Source of the DNA: Siminovitchia thermophila
GTDB lineage: Bacteria; Bacillota; Bacilli; Bacillales; Bacillaceae_C
Length of the DNA stretch: 64,000 nucleotides
Direction of reading: 5' to 3'
NCBI RefSeq assembly: GCF_016909185.1
Contig: NZ_JAFBFH010000026.1
Span: 1 to 64,000, forward strand
The position numbers and the translations under genes were made by a program. Positions within the stretch are counted from its first letter, which is position 1. The number at the start of each line of letters is the position of its first letter. Shown here one piece after another: positions 7,798 through 16,725 of this stretch. The notes under the pieces were generated by a model, which was given only the letters and a program-made list of their open reading frames with translations, was not told the DNA's origin and ran no database searches.

Positions 7798-8654
7798 CGA
7801 GCCAACCTCCTGTGCTTCTGAAACTTGTCGGCCGCTCCATTAGTGATTCTGTCAATAATAATGGCCAAAAATACGATGCTGATTCCCGCTTCAAACCCTA
7901 AAGCGATGTCTATCCTGTTGATCGCGATAAGCACCTGTTCACCAAGACCTTGCGCTCCAACCATTGAAGCAATAACAACCATCGCCAAAGCCATCATCGT
8001 CGTTTGGTTGACTCCTGCCATAATGGTTGGCAAAGCCTGCGGCAACTGTACTTTCCGTAACATTTGCCAAGGAGACGATCCAAAGGACTGGGCTGATTCG
8101 ATCACTTCTTTGTCAACGCCGCGAATCGCAAGTTCAGTTAATCGGATCACCGGCGGAAGAGCGTAAATTAAAGTGGCAAATATAGCCGATACGTTCCCCA
8201 ATCCAAAGAAAAAGATCGCGGGAATTAAATAAACGAAGCTGGGCATAGTTTGCATCGCATCCAAAATGGGCCGCGCAACGGCTGAAAAGCCGGTGCTGTA
8301 TGACATCAATATGCCAAATGGAATACCAAGAACCAAACAAATAAGGACCGCTGTCACAATGATGGCGATCGTCGTCATCATATCTTCCCACAACCCGAAT
8401 GTTCCGATGAGAAAAATAAAGACGCCGTACAATATTCCTGAAAAAACCGACTTAAAATACCATCCCAGTAAGAAAATGGCCACGATAAACAACCACCAGG
8501 GGATCCAAATGAGAAAATCCTGGATTCCATTAATCGTCCTTGAAGCCAGAAAGAAAATAAAATCAAAAAATCCTTCAAGAGAAACATCGAGAAAAGTAAC
8601 CAATTGGTCGGCATACTTTCCCAGATTCGTTTGTATATCCGGAAATCCTTCCAT
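7794..8654 (-). CDS. opuAB: Glycine betaine ABC transporter permease OpuAB
   Basis: The 286-residue permease starts MEGFPDIQTNLGKYADQLVTFL with a short periplasm-type helical lead, followed by six to seven membrane helices. The coupling-loop region around SAQSFGSSPWQMLRKVQLPQALPTIMAGVNQ is diagnostic of BPD-type permeases. The start at 8654 follows GGTGAGGTAGG. A reading from 8699 would add 15 residues and lacks a ribosome site. A hairpin (GAGCAGC...GCTGCTC near 8687-8717) lies just upstream. It pairs with OpuAA and the binding protein OpuAC, but is separated from opuAC by 378 bases. Confidence 0.95.
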   Translation of the reverse strand: MEGFPDIQTNLGKYADQLVTFLDVSLEGFFDFIFFLASRTINGIQDFLIWIPWWLFIVAIFLLGWYFKSVFSGILYGVFIFLIGTFGLWEDMMTTIAIIVTAVLICLVLGIPFGILMSYSTGFSAVARPILDAMQTMPSFVYLIPAIFFFGLGNVSAIFATLIYALPPVIRLTELAIRGVDKEVIESAQSFGSSPWQMLRKVQLPQALPTIMAGVNQTTMMALAMVVIASMVGAQGLGEQVLIAINRIDIALGFEAGISIVFLAIIIDRITNGAADKFQKHRRLAR

Positions 8655-9032
8655 AATACCTACCTCACCTATTAAGATTTGAAATGAGCAGCCGGCCAAA
8701 CGCGGCCAAGCTGCTCCATGTGAACACTAACGTGAAGCTCAGAACAATAGACGTTGTGACGAATCACGCAGACGCGGCGTTCCGAGTCTGCCGAAACTCC
8801 CCCATTGATCATTTGCAGAACAAGAACAAAGACTAAGATCCGATCCTGCAACAAGCACAGACAACAACGTTCTCGAAAACGTTTGCGTTTTTACTTCTTG
8901 TGAGTCGACAAAAACAAGTTATCGAATCTTTCCAGTCTGTCAAACCGAACGAATGGGGCTTTTACTGGCAATTGTTCCCCCACCCCATCGTTTTACTTCG
9001 ATTCTTGGGCGTCTAACTTCCAGTAATGGGGA
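8655..9032. repeat. opuAC-opuAB spacer with a family A repeat (about 8940-9032)
   Basis: Directly after the opuAC stop, 8940-9032 matches the repeat at 1-95: GGGCTTTTACTGGCA, then CCCC..., TCGTTTTA and TCGAT. The right arm is CTTCCAGTAATGGGG. The rest of the spacer (8720-8935) has no convincing reading frame. The repeat splits an operon between binding protein and permease. Confidence 0.75.
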
Positions 9033-10043
9033 TTAAAGTGCGTCCTTCACCTTTTGGGCAACATCATCTGAAACCCACTTTGTCCATACATCTTCATGTT
9101 CTTTCAACCACCATACTGCTGCCTCTTCCGCTGATGCATCTTCATCTTCCATATATTTCAAAGCCGCTTCTGTTAGCTTGCTGCTTGTCTCGTAATTTTT
9201 CAAGAAATCCACTACTTCAGGTGCTTGTTCAGGCATATCTTTATGAACGGCCACGACAACATCATTGGGAGGAAATTTCGTAGCTTTTGTTTTTTCCCAA
9301 GTTTCTTCATCATATTCTGGCTCTTCCAACAGGACAAGATCGTATTTCGCTGTTATGGCCGTAGGTGACCAGTAATATCCGACCCAGCCTTCTCCGGCCT
9401 TATACGCATCAACGAGCGAGGCAATAATCGCCGAGTCCGATCCCGGCATAAAATTGTTCATTGTTTCATCCAAGCCGTACGCTTCAAATTTGGCATCAAT
9501 ATGTTCAGCTACAACCCAACCGCTTGGCGCATTAATAATACGGCCTCTGCCGGGATCTTCGGGATCCCCAAATACTTCCGGATATTTCTTTAAATCTTCC
9601 ACGGTTTTCAAGTCTGGCGCCAAAGGCTCAATACCGCGTTCTTTATCGCCATGAATCACATATGATGGCACGTATAAACCTTGGTCATTATCGTTAAAGT
9701 TGGTTGAAACTTGTTCAACGTCTCCCGACTCGACAGCATCTTCATACACGTCTTTAATATTGTCGGTCCACACTTCCATGTAAACATCAATATCCCCGCG
9801 GCGAAGTCCTTGAATGGTGGCGGAAGTGGAGCCCGCTGTCACTTTTGTTTTATGGCCCAGGCCTTCCTCGATGATTGTTTGCGCAATCCCGTTGTGGATA
9901 CGGATGCTATCCCAGCCGGCATCAGCAAAGACGATTGTGCCGGAATCTTTATTCCCTTTTCTTTCTGAATTTTCACCACTTCCGCCGCATGCAGACAGTA
10001 GTATAAGGCTGGCTGCGGCTAACATCATTCCCAGTTTTTTCAT
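9033..10043 (-). CDS. opuAC: Glycine betaine-binding lipoprotein OpuAC
   Basis: The extracellular binding protein captures betaine for OpuAB/AA. It begins with a lipoprotein signal (MKKLGMMLAAASLILLSACGG, lipobox LSAC, lipidated cysteine near residue 19). The mature part has FADAGWDSIRIHNGIAQTIIEEGLG, MEVWTDNI, GEGWVGYYWSPTAI and EEAAVWWLKEHEDVWTKWV, giving the tryptophans that form the aromatic cage for quaternary amines. At 336 residues it is the single-domain binding-protein type. A GGGGAA ribosome site precedes the ATG. It comes first in the transcript, unlike the AA-AB-AC order of Bacillus subtilis opuA. Choline or proline betaine are possible alternative ligands. Confidence 0.92.
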   Translation of the reverse strand: MKKLGMMLAAASLILLSACGGSGENSERKGNKDSGTIVFADAGWDSIRIHNGIAQTIIEEGLGHKTKVTAGSTSATIQGLRRGDIDVYMEVWTDNIKDVYEDAVESGDVEQVSTNFNDNDQGLYVPSYVIHGDKERGIEPLAPDLKTVEDLKKYPEVFGDPEDPGRGRIINAPSGWVVAEHIDAKFEAYGLDETMNNFMPGSDSAIIASLVDAYKAGEGWVGYYWSPTAITAKYDLVLLEEPEYDEETWEKTKATKFPPNDVVVAVHKDMPEQAPEVVDFLKNYETSSKLTEAALKYMEDEDASAEEAAVWWLKEHEDVWTKWVSDDVAQKVKDAL

Positions 10044-10727
10044 TTGAATATTCCCCTTTTTTAAACAATATTTTTGTTTCGAATTATGTGTTTAATTAAG
10101 TGCTGATTCATTGATGGAATGAATCGTTTTCTCCCGTCCGTTCATCCTTTATTTCGGCTTTCCGCAGATTGTATTTCCAGCACAAATTCTGAATGAATTG
10201 CTTGAATGAAAGTCTATTTTTGGTAGAGGCTATTTGCGCAACCGATTTGATCGAAGTAAATGAGCTGTGGACGATGCCCTTTCTAAGTTGTACATTTTGG
10301 GAAGTAGTGGGGTATGTTTAACTTTTCACATGTTTCAACTTAAAAACGGACAACACGGAGAAACATGCGTCTCTGGCTTTCCAGACTTCACTCACCGTTT
10401 TCCAAGCATCTGATGCTGATGCTGTTACAATTACGAATGAAAGTTGAACAGCAGTTCGTCTATCATTATTTAGCTTACCGAACAACTGTCCATATTTCAA
10501 ACAAGCCTATCCTTCATATTTAAGCGATATTTTGGCTAAAACATGAAAAACTGCTCGAAATACGTTGAACGGTCCCGTATGATGCCTAATCCTTCATTTC
10601 CCTCCCCCATCCAAATTTGAATGTTTGATAATACCCAAAAAATGAAAAAATAAAACGCTATGCTCATATTTTTTGTTCCTGGCGGCATCATATAATGGAA
10701 GTTTTTTTCCTGAAAAGGAGCATGGGA
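10044..10727. other. Intergenic region between opuAC and the YIEGIA gene
   Basis: About 680 bases without a supported gene. The clearest item is an inverted repeat, GATTCATT (10105-10112) and AATGAATC (10118-10125), upstream of opuAC and placed where an osmotic-stress repressor could bind. No clear promoter or terminator is visible elsewhere. Confidence 0.5.
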
Positions 10728-11609
10728 ATGGACCGATATTTGTTGATTGTTCTAATCGGCATCCTTTTTGGATGCATTGCCCGCATTGTTTTGCTGCGGA
10801 CAGACTTTAGGCAATATCCAACTTATCCGCAAGGCCGGATCATTCATTTGTCAATGGGTTTTATTGCTTCTTTTATAGGGGCGGTTGCCGTTCCTTCCGT
10901 TTTAGAATCCAATTGGACCGCGGTTACTTTTTTGGGGTTGGCTGCAACTCAGTTTCGCGAAGTCCGCAAAATGGAAAGGGAAACACTTTCCAATGTTGAT
11001 TCAAGTGAATTGGTCAAACGCGGGGCGCCTTTTATCGAGGGAATGGCACAAGCTTTTGAAAGCCGAAATTATCTCGTCATGTTTACAAGCCTCGTGACAA
11101 CACTATTTGCTGTTTTCTCCATTTGGGCCGGACTTTTGAGCGGGTTGGCCATGCTGATTGTCGTCAAAAAAAATATGTCCGGGAAAATGCTGACAGCCAT
11201 CGCAACAGTTTCTCAAGGGGAGATCCGCTTTGAAGGGCCCCAGCTTTTTGTCAAGGATATACATATAAAAAATGTAGGCCTTGAAGCCAGCCGGCAGCTC
11301 ATCCTCAAAAGAGGGGTCGGGGCGATTATTACGCCGAAAAATGAAAACAGTGTCGTCACCATTTCACATCTTGGACAAAGACAGGCGATGCTTCACCATG
11401 TCGCCAACATACTCGGCGTCTACCTGGATACAGGAGAACCCGATATCGTCCCTCTCTCCAAACGAGATATGAATGATGGAAGAGTCGCCTTATTCATCAT
11501 GCCGCTAGAAACAGATTTTGAACAAGTTAAAAAGGTGCTGGAACATGTTCCAGTGTTGGATAGTGCGATTAGGCTGCCAAATGAAGGGGACAAAAGAAAA
11601 AACAGATAA
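10728..11609 (+). CDS. YIEGIA domain membrane protein
   Basis: The 293-residue protein has an N-terminal membrane helix (YLLIVLIGILFGCIARIV), a second near residues 40-60, the family motif region PFIEGMAQAF (a YIEGIA variant) near residue 105, two further membrane helices (residues 120-160), and a soluble C-terminal half. ATG 10728 was chosen because AAAAGGAG lies seven bases upstream; 10722 would be too close and 10695 has no site. Proteins of this type are found in spore formers; the biochemical role is not known to me. The next gene encodes its usual small partner. Confidence 0.8.
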   Translation: MDRYLLIVLIGILFGCIARIVLLRTDFRQYPTYPQGRIIHLSMGFIASFIGAVAVPSVLESNWTAVTFLGLAATQFREVRKMERETLSNVDSSELVKRGAPFIEGMAQAFESRNYLVMFTSLVTTLFAVFSIWAGLLSGLAMLIVVKKNMSGKMLTAIATVSQGEIRFEGPQLFVKDIHIKNVGLEASRQLILKRGVGAIITPKNENSVVTISHLGQRQAMLHHVANILGVYLDTGEPDIVPLSKRDMNDGRVALFIMPLETDFEQVKKVLEHVPVLDSAIRLPNEGDKRKNR

Positions 11610-11625
11610 ACTGGGGTGGTTTGAC

Positions 11626-11823
11626 GTGGATACAGAAGAAAACAAAGCAAAGATTGCCGCCATCGTTACTCAAAATCAAAACGTGATCCTTGGTGGTGGT
11701 GCTCCTGTCTTCCTTGTTCATGACAAGGAAGAACTGCAGAAGATAAGCAGCAGCTTGGGGAAAATACTTGATTCCGCAGTTCATGAGATTAATGACCAGA
11801 CCATTATCATTGTGACAAGATAG
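11626..11823 (+). CDS. Small partner ('capping complex subunit') of the YIEGIA protein
   Basis: The 65-residue protein contains KIAAIVTQNQNVILGGGAPVFLVHDKEEL and ends IIIVTR. Length and position right after a YIEGIA gene fit the YphE-type partner. The start chosen is GTG 11626, preceded by GGGGTGG at 8 bases; an ATG at 11581 would overlap the upstream gene and lacks a good site. The name 'capping complex subunit' is recalled from annotation usage, and its function is inferred only from pairing. Confidence 0.7.
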   Translation: MDTEENKAKIAAIVTQNQNVILGGGAPVFLVHDKEELQKISSSLGKILDSAVHEINDQTIIIVTR

Positions 11824-11828
11824 CTGTA

Positions 11829-11866
11829 TGAAAAAACGGCTTGCGAGTAGCCCCGCAAGCCGGCAA
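11829..11866 (-). terminator. Terminator of uppP
   Basis: CGGCTTGCG and CGCAAGCCG pair perfectly over 9 bp. On the minus strand the hairpin is followed by six T, directly after the uppP stop. It also separates the convergent YIEGIA pair. Confidence 0.85.
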
Positions 11867-11868
11867 GT

Positions 11869-12687
11869 TCAAGCAAAAATGAGAACAAGTGTCCCAACGA
11901 CGAAACAATAAATACTAAAATAAATTAAATTTCCCTTTTCCATAATGTTCATAAACCATTTTAAAGAAAAATAGGAAGCCACGATGGAAACAACAAAAGC
12001 ACTTACATACGGGATAAACAATGTTGTTAAGTCAGGGTCGTTCACCATGTCGGAAATGCTTAGGATCGTTCCGCCCACACTGACCGGAATGTATAGTAAA
12101 AAGGAAAAGCGCAGTGCTGTCTCAGGTCTCATGCCCATGCCCATCGCACCGACAATCGTCGCTCCTGAGCGGCTGATTCCCGGTATTAAAGCTACCACTT
12201 GTGCAAAGCCGACCACAATAGCGTCCTTGAGTGTCAGATCTCCATCCTGTTTTCTTCCTTTTAAATTTCGGATTAAAAACAACGCTACACCCGTTATAAG
12301 CAAGGTAATGGCTGTAATTTGTACTCCTTTTAACGTTTCCGAAATTATGTCATTGAACAGAACACCGATGACTCCGGCCGGAATTGTGGCGATCATTAAA
12401 TAGACAATGAAGCGAAAATCATCCTTCGCCTCTTCGTTTCGATGTAATAAGTAAGAAAAACCGTTCGTCGCAAGACGAATAATATCATTACGATATATGA
12501 TTAAAACGGCAATCAAAGATCCCGCATTTACAAGTAATTCAAATGTCAACTTTTTTGTGGAGATTCCTAAAAAGTGTTGGGCAAGCACCAAATGCCCGCT
12601 GGATGAAATCGGGATTGGCTCGGTAATTCCCTGAATCAACCCCAGCACGATATATTTAATAGTTTCCATTATATTTATTTCCATCAC
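11869..12687 (-). CDS. uppP: Undecaprenyl-diphosphatase UppP (BacA)
   Basis: UppP is a membrane enzyme that dephosphorylates undecaprenyl pyrophosphate so the lipid carrier can be reused in wall synthesis; extra copies raise bacitracin tolerance. The 272 residues carry both signature regions: [21 protein letters not shown] near residue 15 (catalytic glutamates, SGH) and [13 protein letters not shown] near residue 165 with the conserved arginine. About eight hydrophobic helices are present. ATG 12687 and the internal ATG at residue 7 are both possible starts. A broken BceA-like ABC ATPase gene lies just upstream, which hints at a former bacitracin-response neighbourhood. Confidence 0.93.
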   Translation of the reverse strand: MMEINIMETIKYIVLGLIQGITEPIPISSSGHLVLAQHFLGISTKKLTFELLVNAGSLIAVLIIYRNDIIRLATNGFSYLLHRNEEAKDDFRFIVYLMIATIPAGVIGVLFNDIISETLKGVQITAITLLITGVALFLIRNLKGRKQDGDLTLKDAIVVGFAQVVALIPGISRSGATIVGAMGMGMRPETALRFSFLLYIPVSVGGTILSISDMVNDPDLTTLFIPYVSAFVVSIVASYFSLKWFMNIMEKGNLIYFSIYCFVVGTLVLIFA

Positions 12688-12850
12688 ATCTCACCATCCC
12701 CAGTTTACTAGAATACCTTTTTCACGTTTGCTTTTCAATTATATTGGCAAATAAAATAAAAAACGGTAATGTTGTTAAATTGCCATTTTACTCAAAACCA
12801 TAAGCCTCTGTTTAAGGAGAGCAATCCAAACGCGGGATTACTTCCAAAGC

Positions 12851-12982
12851 AACTTTATCCCGCATGTAAGGTGCCGTATACACCACTTCAAGACCTGAGT
12901 TGATACAAAAGGTCTAAGCGGGAGAAAACGGCACCTAAATGCCCGATTGGTTCAACTAACATTCAGTAGGAGCCCTACTGAT
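12851..12982. repeat. Palindromic repeat with alternative arms (family B), copy B1
   Basis: The element has arms AGGTGCCGT and ACGGCACCT, then GCCCGATTGGTTCAACTAAC and a small terminal hairpin (CAGTAGG/CCTACTG). It matches 49388-49519 at most positions. The outer part is the reverse complement of the family A flank (GTTAGTTGATCCAATCGGGC), so A and B share a flank but differ in stem. It cuts off the 3' end of the ABC ATPase remnant. Confidence 0.8.
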
Positions 12983-13316
12983 GGACAAAGGCAGCAAGAT
13001 ATTTTCTTTGACAGTTAACGTATCCAGCAAATTATATTCCTGGTAAATGAAGCCGAGGTGATGCTTGCGGAATTCGGCAAGTTGCTTTTCCTTCATGCCG
13101 ACGATGTCTTTTCCATCAATTTTGATCGTCCCCTCACTCACTTTGTCAATGGAAGAAAGGGCGTTAAGCAATGTCGTTTTTCCCGAGCCTTACGCGCCCA
13201 AGATACTGACAAAATCTCCTTTTTCCACTTGAATATCTATTCCTTTTAAAACTTCCTGCCTGTTAAATTTATTTCCGTAACTTTTATAAATTTTTTGCGC
13301 TTCAAGAATACTCAAT
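12956..13316 (-). pseudogene. Decayed ABC transporter ATPase (BceA/MacB type)
   Basis: Translated from a TTG near 13316, the remnant reads [15 protein letters not shown], then [20 protein letters not shown], a TAA stop, and [15 protein letters not shown]. The stop falls inside the Walker A motif (GA-stop-GSGKT), explained by one C-to-A change in a TCA serine codon. The rest continues through [25 protein letters not shown] and then runs into repeat B1, so everything after the Q-loop is gone. The wording around the Q-loop is typical of lantibiotic/bacitracin exporters. The product cannot be functional; no permease partner remains. Confidence 0.88.
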
Positions 13317-13684
13317 TATGTTCAATCCTTTACTTGATATATTGATCATAAAAGGATTGGATATCTTTTTCCTTCGATTCGACGAACAAATGATAAAAGC
13401 ATGTGACAAACATGTCACATGCGTGTGGCGTGTCAGATTCTCAAATTCGTTAGAGGAATGTCGTTCCTGTTCCCGGCTATGATTGTTGTTACTATAATGA
13501 TCACGAGCGAACCCTGTCTTTTCGGCAACCGCTGGTTTTCCCCATCAATCTTAATAAACTAAAAATATTGGTAAAAGAAATTCATTTTTTCACCACCGTA
13601 TCGGAATAAGTCGGAGTGTGATCCAAATGTTTTTGCGGCCGACCCATTCATGGGTCAATATCGTTTTAGAGCATTGTTGTATAC

Positions 13685-13711
13685 ATAAAAAAACGCTATA
13701 ACAAATAGCAT
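13685..13711 (-). terminator. Terminator behind the degraded reading frame
   Basis: GCTAT and ATAGC (13695-13699, 13705-13709) form a short stem followed on the minus strand by seven T. It implies that a minus-strand gene once ended just upstream. Confidence 0.6.
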
Positions 13712-13726
13712 CAGGTTACCATTGAC

Positions 13727-14036
13727 TTACAGGCTCTTTCTCTCGGTAAGCTTGATGAATTCGATCACTTTACCATGTTTAAGCTTGGGGCATATGCTTC
13801 GGTTTTTCTTCATATTTCAATGGCTGTCTTGGGAAAATAGCCTTAACAACGCCGCGCTCAAGGTAGAAACGCGTCTTGTGGTTTTCCTCCGTTCTGAAGG
13901 GCAGATATTTCCCAAAAGCGGCCAGATGTTTAAAGGCGTGTTTGTTTGTGGTACGATTGTTTGTGTTCTCGCCGACTTTATCACATACAGTTTGTCTCCG
14001 TTTTTCATGTTTGAATGTTGCATTTCGTTTATTCAA
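13727..14036 (-). pseudogene. Possible frameshifted gene, family unknown
   Basis: One minus frame reads NKRNATFKHEKRRQTVCDK through FKHLAAFGKYLPFRTEENHK to KYEEKPKHMPQA and stops. The neighbouring frame at once continues KHGKVIEFIKLTERKSL and stops 20 bases before the terminator. The smooth continuation after a one-base shift suggests a real but broken gene. There is no ribosome site at the apparent start. The basic, unstructured composition matches no family I can name, and chance cannot be excluded. Confidence 0.35.
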
Positions 14037-14134
14037 CCGGAAAACGATATTTTGCTTGTCAATTGGTTTTGGCCATGTTATATTTTAGTAGATACAATAT
14101 TTAGGTGTAACAATCAAATAAAACACAATATATA

Positions 14135-14296
14135 GTGACACAACAAAGAAGGCGCCCAAAAGGGCTTAAAAGGGAATCCGGTGAAAAGCCGGAACTGTCC
14201 CCGCAACTGTAAATGCGTACGAACGGCAATACCACTGTTTTTTAAACGGGAAGGTGACCAAGTAGGACGATGCATAAGTCAGGAGACCTGCCTTTT
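14135..14296 (+). ncRNA. Cobalamin (B12) riboswitch
   Basis: The conserved core is present: GGGAATCCGGTGAAAAGCCGG, AACTGTCCCCGCAACTGTAA, the B12 box variant ATACCACTG, AAGTAGGACGATGCATAAGT, and the closing GTCAGGAGACCTGCC at 14278-14292. A long pairing AAACGATAG/CTATCGTTT (14334-14342 with 14376-14384) and a terminator follow. It sits directly upstream of the ribonucleotide reductase operon, so adenosylcobalamin should repress that operon. Confidence 0.95.
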
Positions 14297-14387
14297 TTGT
14301 CACAGTTTCAATTCTTCGGGGATTGAGAAGATGAAACGATAGTGGAAACCGTCATTTTTCGTGCGCTTTTTTCTCCTATCGTTTGAT

Positions 14388-14413
14388 CCGCTCTCTTCCC
14401 GGAGCGGGTTTTT
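14388..14413 (+). terminator. B12-controlled terminator in the nrd leader
   Basis: CCGCTC (14388-14393) pairs with GAGCGG (14402-14407), followed by GTTTTTC, 40 bases before the nrd start codon. This is the expected off-switch of the cobalamin riboswitch. Confidence 0.8.
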
Positions 14414-14445
14414 CTATTTTTAAAAAATGAAGAAAAGGTGAGAAA

Positions 14446-16725
14446 ATGACAACCATCATTGCTGAAAAAGAATCTCAAAAGCAACCATTTGATCGAAAGA
14501 GATTATCGCGTTTTATAGAAAGGGTCGCGGACTTAAACTGTCCCGCATACATCGATAAGGTTGTCCGGGTGATAGAATCTAAAAATGAATATCATAAAGA
14601 TCATATAACGGGCCTTCTCATTCAAGCCGCTTTGGAAAATACGGATGAAGCCAACCCGGATTGGACATACACTGCCGCAAAAATCCACCTCGAAAACTTG
14701 TACAAACAGGCCAGTATCAACCGTTCCTACGACAAAAAACAAAAATACGGGGATTTCTATCAATTAATCAAGCAATTAACTGATTTGGGAATTTACTCGA
14801 CTCGTTTACTTGAAAAATACAGTGAAAAAGAGATTCGGGAGCTGGAACAAATCATTGATCCAGAGCGTGACTTGTTATTTGATTACATAGGACTCCATAC
14901 ATTGGCCACGCGTTACCTGGCAACGGATCATGAAAAAAATGTCTATGAATTGCCGCAAGAACGTTGGATGATCATCGCCATGCATTTAATGCAGGACGAG
15001 GCAAAGGAAAAAAGAAAAGAGTGGATTCAGGAAAGTTATTGGGCGTTGTCGAACTTGTACATGACAGTCGCTACTCCTACCCTTGCCAATGCCGGACTTG
15101 CGCATGGACAACTTTCGAGCTGCTTCATCGACACGGTGGAAGATTCGCTGATCGGCATTTACAACAGCAACACAGATGTTGCCAGGCTTTCCAAAGACGG
15201 CGGAGGCATCGGGGTCTATATGGGGAAAGTAAGAAGCCGCGGAAGCTCCATAAAAGGCTTCAAACGCGCGTCATCCGGGGTTCTTCCCTGGATTAAGCAG
15301 TTGAATAATACAGCAGTTAGTGTTGATCAGCTCGGAAGAAGAAAAGGCGCTGTTGCTGTTTATCTTGATGTGTGGCATGCGGATATTCTTTCTTTTCTCG
15401 ATTTAAAACTGAACAATGGCGACGACCGCCAGCGGGCGCATGATATTTTTACGGGTGTATGTATTCCCGATCTCTTTATGGAGCAAGTGGAACGACGCGG
15501 TGACTGGTATTTGTTTGACCCGCATGAAGTGAGACAAGTCATGGGCTTTTCGCTGGAAGACTTTTATGACGAAGAAAAAGGCGCGGGCACTTTCAGAGAA
15601 AAATATGAAGCATGTATTCAAAACGAGACTTTGACTAAAACGCGGGTTCCGGCAATTCAAATCATGATTAGAATTATGAAGTCCCAGTTGGAAACAGGAA
15701 CACCATTCATGTTTTACAGGGATGAAGTGAATCGCATGAATCCGAACAAGCATGCGGGAATGATTTATTCAAGTAATTTATGTACCGAAATTATGCAAAA
15801 CATGTCCCCCACTGTGCAATTTGATGAAACAATAGATGGAGACACGATCATTACTTATAAAAAACCTGGTGATTTTGTCGTCTGCAATCTTTCATCCATT
15901 AATTTGGCCAAAGCGGTTCAAAAAATAGATGGCCCGCACGATGTACTGGAACGATTGATCCCCATCCAAATCCGAATGTTGGATAATGTCATTGATTTAA
16001 ACACCATTGACGTTAAACAGGCTGTCATCACCAATCAAAAATATCGGGCTATCGGATTGGGAACATTTGGCTGGCATCATTTGTTGGCCTTAAACGGCAT
16101 TGAGTGGGAATCAAAAACGGCCGTGGAGCTTGCAGACCAATTATATGAAAAAATTGCCTTGCTGGCCATTCGCGCGAGTGTCGAGCTGGCAAAAGAAAAA
16201 GGGTCCTACCCTCTGTTCCAAGGCAGTGATTGGGAAACAGGAACTTATTTTCAGAAACGGGGCTATCTGGCCGGTGACAGATCAGACGAGTGGAAAGAGG
16301 TCATGGAAGCAGTTCAAACCGTCGGAATAAGAAACGGGTATTTAATGGCAGTTGCACCCAACTCCAGCACATCCGTTATTGCAGGCTCAACAGCCAGCAT
16401 CGATCCCATTTTCAAGCCTTTTTACTTTGAAGAAAAAAAGGATTACAAATTGCCTGTTGTGGCACCAGATTTAACCCATCATACGTACAACATCTACCGA
16501 AAGTCCGCTTACATCGTAGACCAGCGGTGGTCCATTCAGCAAAATGCCGCACGGCAGCGGCATATCGACCAGTCGATTTCATTTAATTTGTATGTTCCGA
16601 ACAATATCAAGGCGCAAATCATGCTAGACCTGCATTTGCAAGCTTGGGATTCGGGGCTGAAAACGACTTATTATGTCCGTTCAACGGCATCTGATATTGA
16701 GGAATGTGTATGGTGCGAGTCTTGA
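14446..16725 (+). CDS. nrdE: Ribonucleoside-diphosphate reductase alpha subunit with N-terminal ATP-cone-like segment
   Basis: This large subunit reduces ribonucleoside diphosphates for DNA synthesis. At 759 residues it is longer than typical class Ib NrdE (about 700). The first 90 residues (FDRKRLSRFIERVADL ... ITGLLIQAALENTDE) look like an ATP-cone, the allosteric activity domain. Core motifs include TPTLANAGLAHGQLSSCFI near residue 210 with a redox cysteine, SKDGGGIGVYMGKVRSRGS, NLCTEI with the central radical cysteine, and AVAPNSSTSVIAGSTASIDPI near 640. The protein ends CVWCES, giving the shuttle CxxC pair. A ribosome site (AAGGTGAG) precedes the ATG. It may be closer to NrdA than NrdE. 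Confidence 0.92.
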   Translation: MTTIIAEKESQKQPFDRKRLSRFIERVADLNCPAYIDKVVRVIESKNEYHKDHITGLLIQAALENTDEANPDWTYTAAKIHLENLYKQASINRSYDKKQKYGDFYQLIKQLTDLGIYSTRLLEKYSEKEIRELEQIIDPERDLLFDYIGLHTLATRYLATDHEKNVYELPQERWMIIAMHLMQDEAKEKRKEWIQESYWALSNLYMTVATPTLANAGLAHGQLSSCFIDTVEDSLIGIYNSNTDVARLSKDGGGIGVYMGKVRSRGSSIKGFKRASSGVLPWIKQLNNTAVSVDQLGRRKGAVAVYLDVWHADILSFLDLKLNNGDDRQRAHDIFTGVCIPDLFMEQVERRGDWYLFDPHEVRQVMGFSLEDFYDEEKGAGTFREKYEACIQNETLTKTRVPAIQIMIRIMKSQLETGTPFMFYRDEVNRMNPNKHAGMIYSSNLCTEIMQNMSPTVQFDETIDGDTIITYKKPGDFVVCNLSSINLAKAVQKIDGPHDVLERLIPIQIRMLDNVIDLNTIDVKQAVITNQKYRAIGLGTFGWHHLLALNGIEWESKTAVELADQLYEKIALLAIRASVELAKEKGSYPLFQGSDWETGTYFQKRGYLAGDRSDEWKEVMEAVQTVGIRNGYLMAVAPNSSTSVIAGSTASIDPIFKPFYFEEKKDYKLPVVAPDLTHHTYNIYRKSAYIVDQRWSIQQNAARQRHIDQSISFNLYVPNNIKAQIMLDLHLQAWDSGLKTTYYVRSTASDIEECVWCES

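Larger units (their letters stand above)
13317..14134. other. Intergenic region with a degraded minus-strand reading frame
   Basis: Upstream of the ABC remnant is an inverted repeat GCATGTGAC/GTCACATGC (13399-13407, 13414-13422), possibly an old operator. A minus-strand terminator sits at 13685-13711. Between 13727 and about 14036 two overlapping minus frames appear to be one frameshifted gene, listed separately. The remainder shows nothing I recognise. Confidence 0.5.

Noticed and set aside
8672-8854. 60-codon minus frame between opuAC and opuAB
   Set aside because: No ribosome site, no recognisable motif, and it runs into the opuAB leader hairpin.
10318-10500. 60-codon minus frame upstream of opuAC
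   Set aside because: No ribosome site and no protein-like pattern.
13722-14135. 137-codon plus-strand frame with hydrophobic stretches
   Set aside because: It is the antisense shadow of the more protein-like minus frames, has no ribosome site, and runs into the riboswitch leader.
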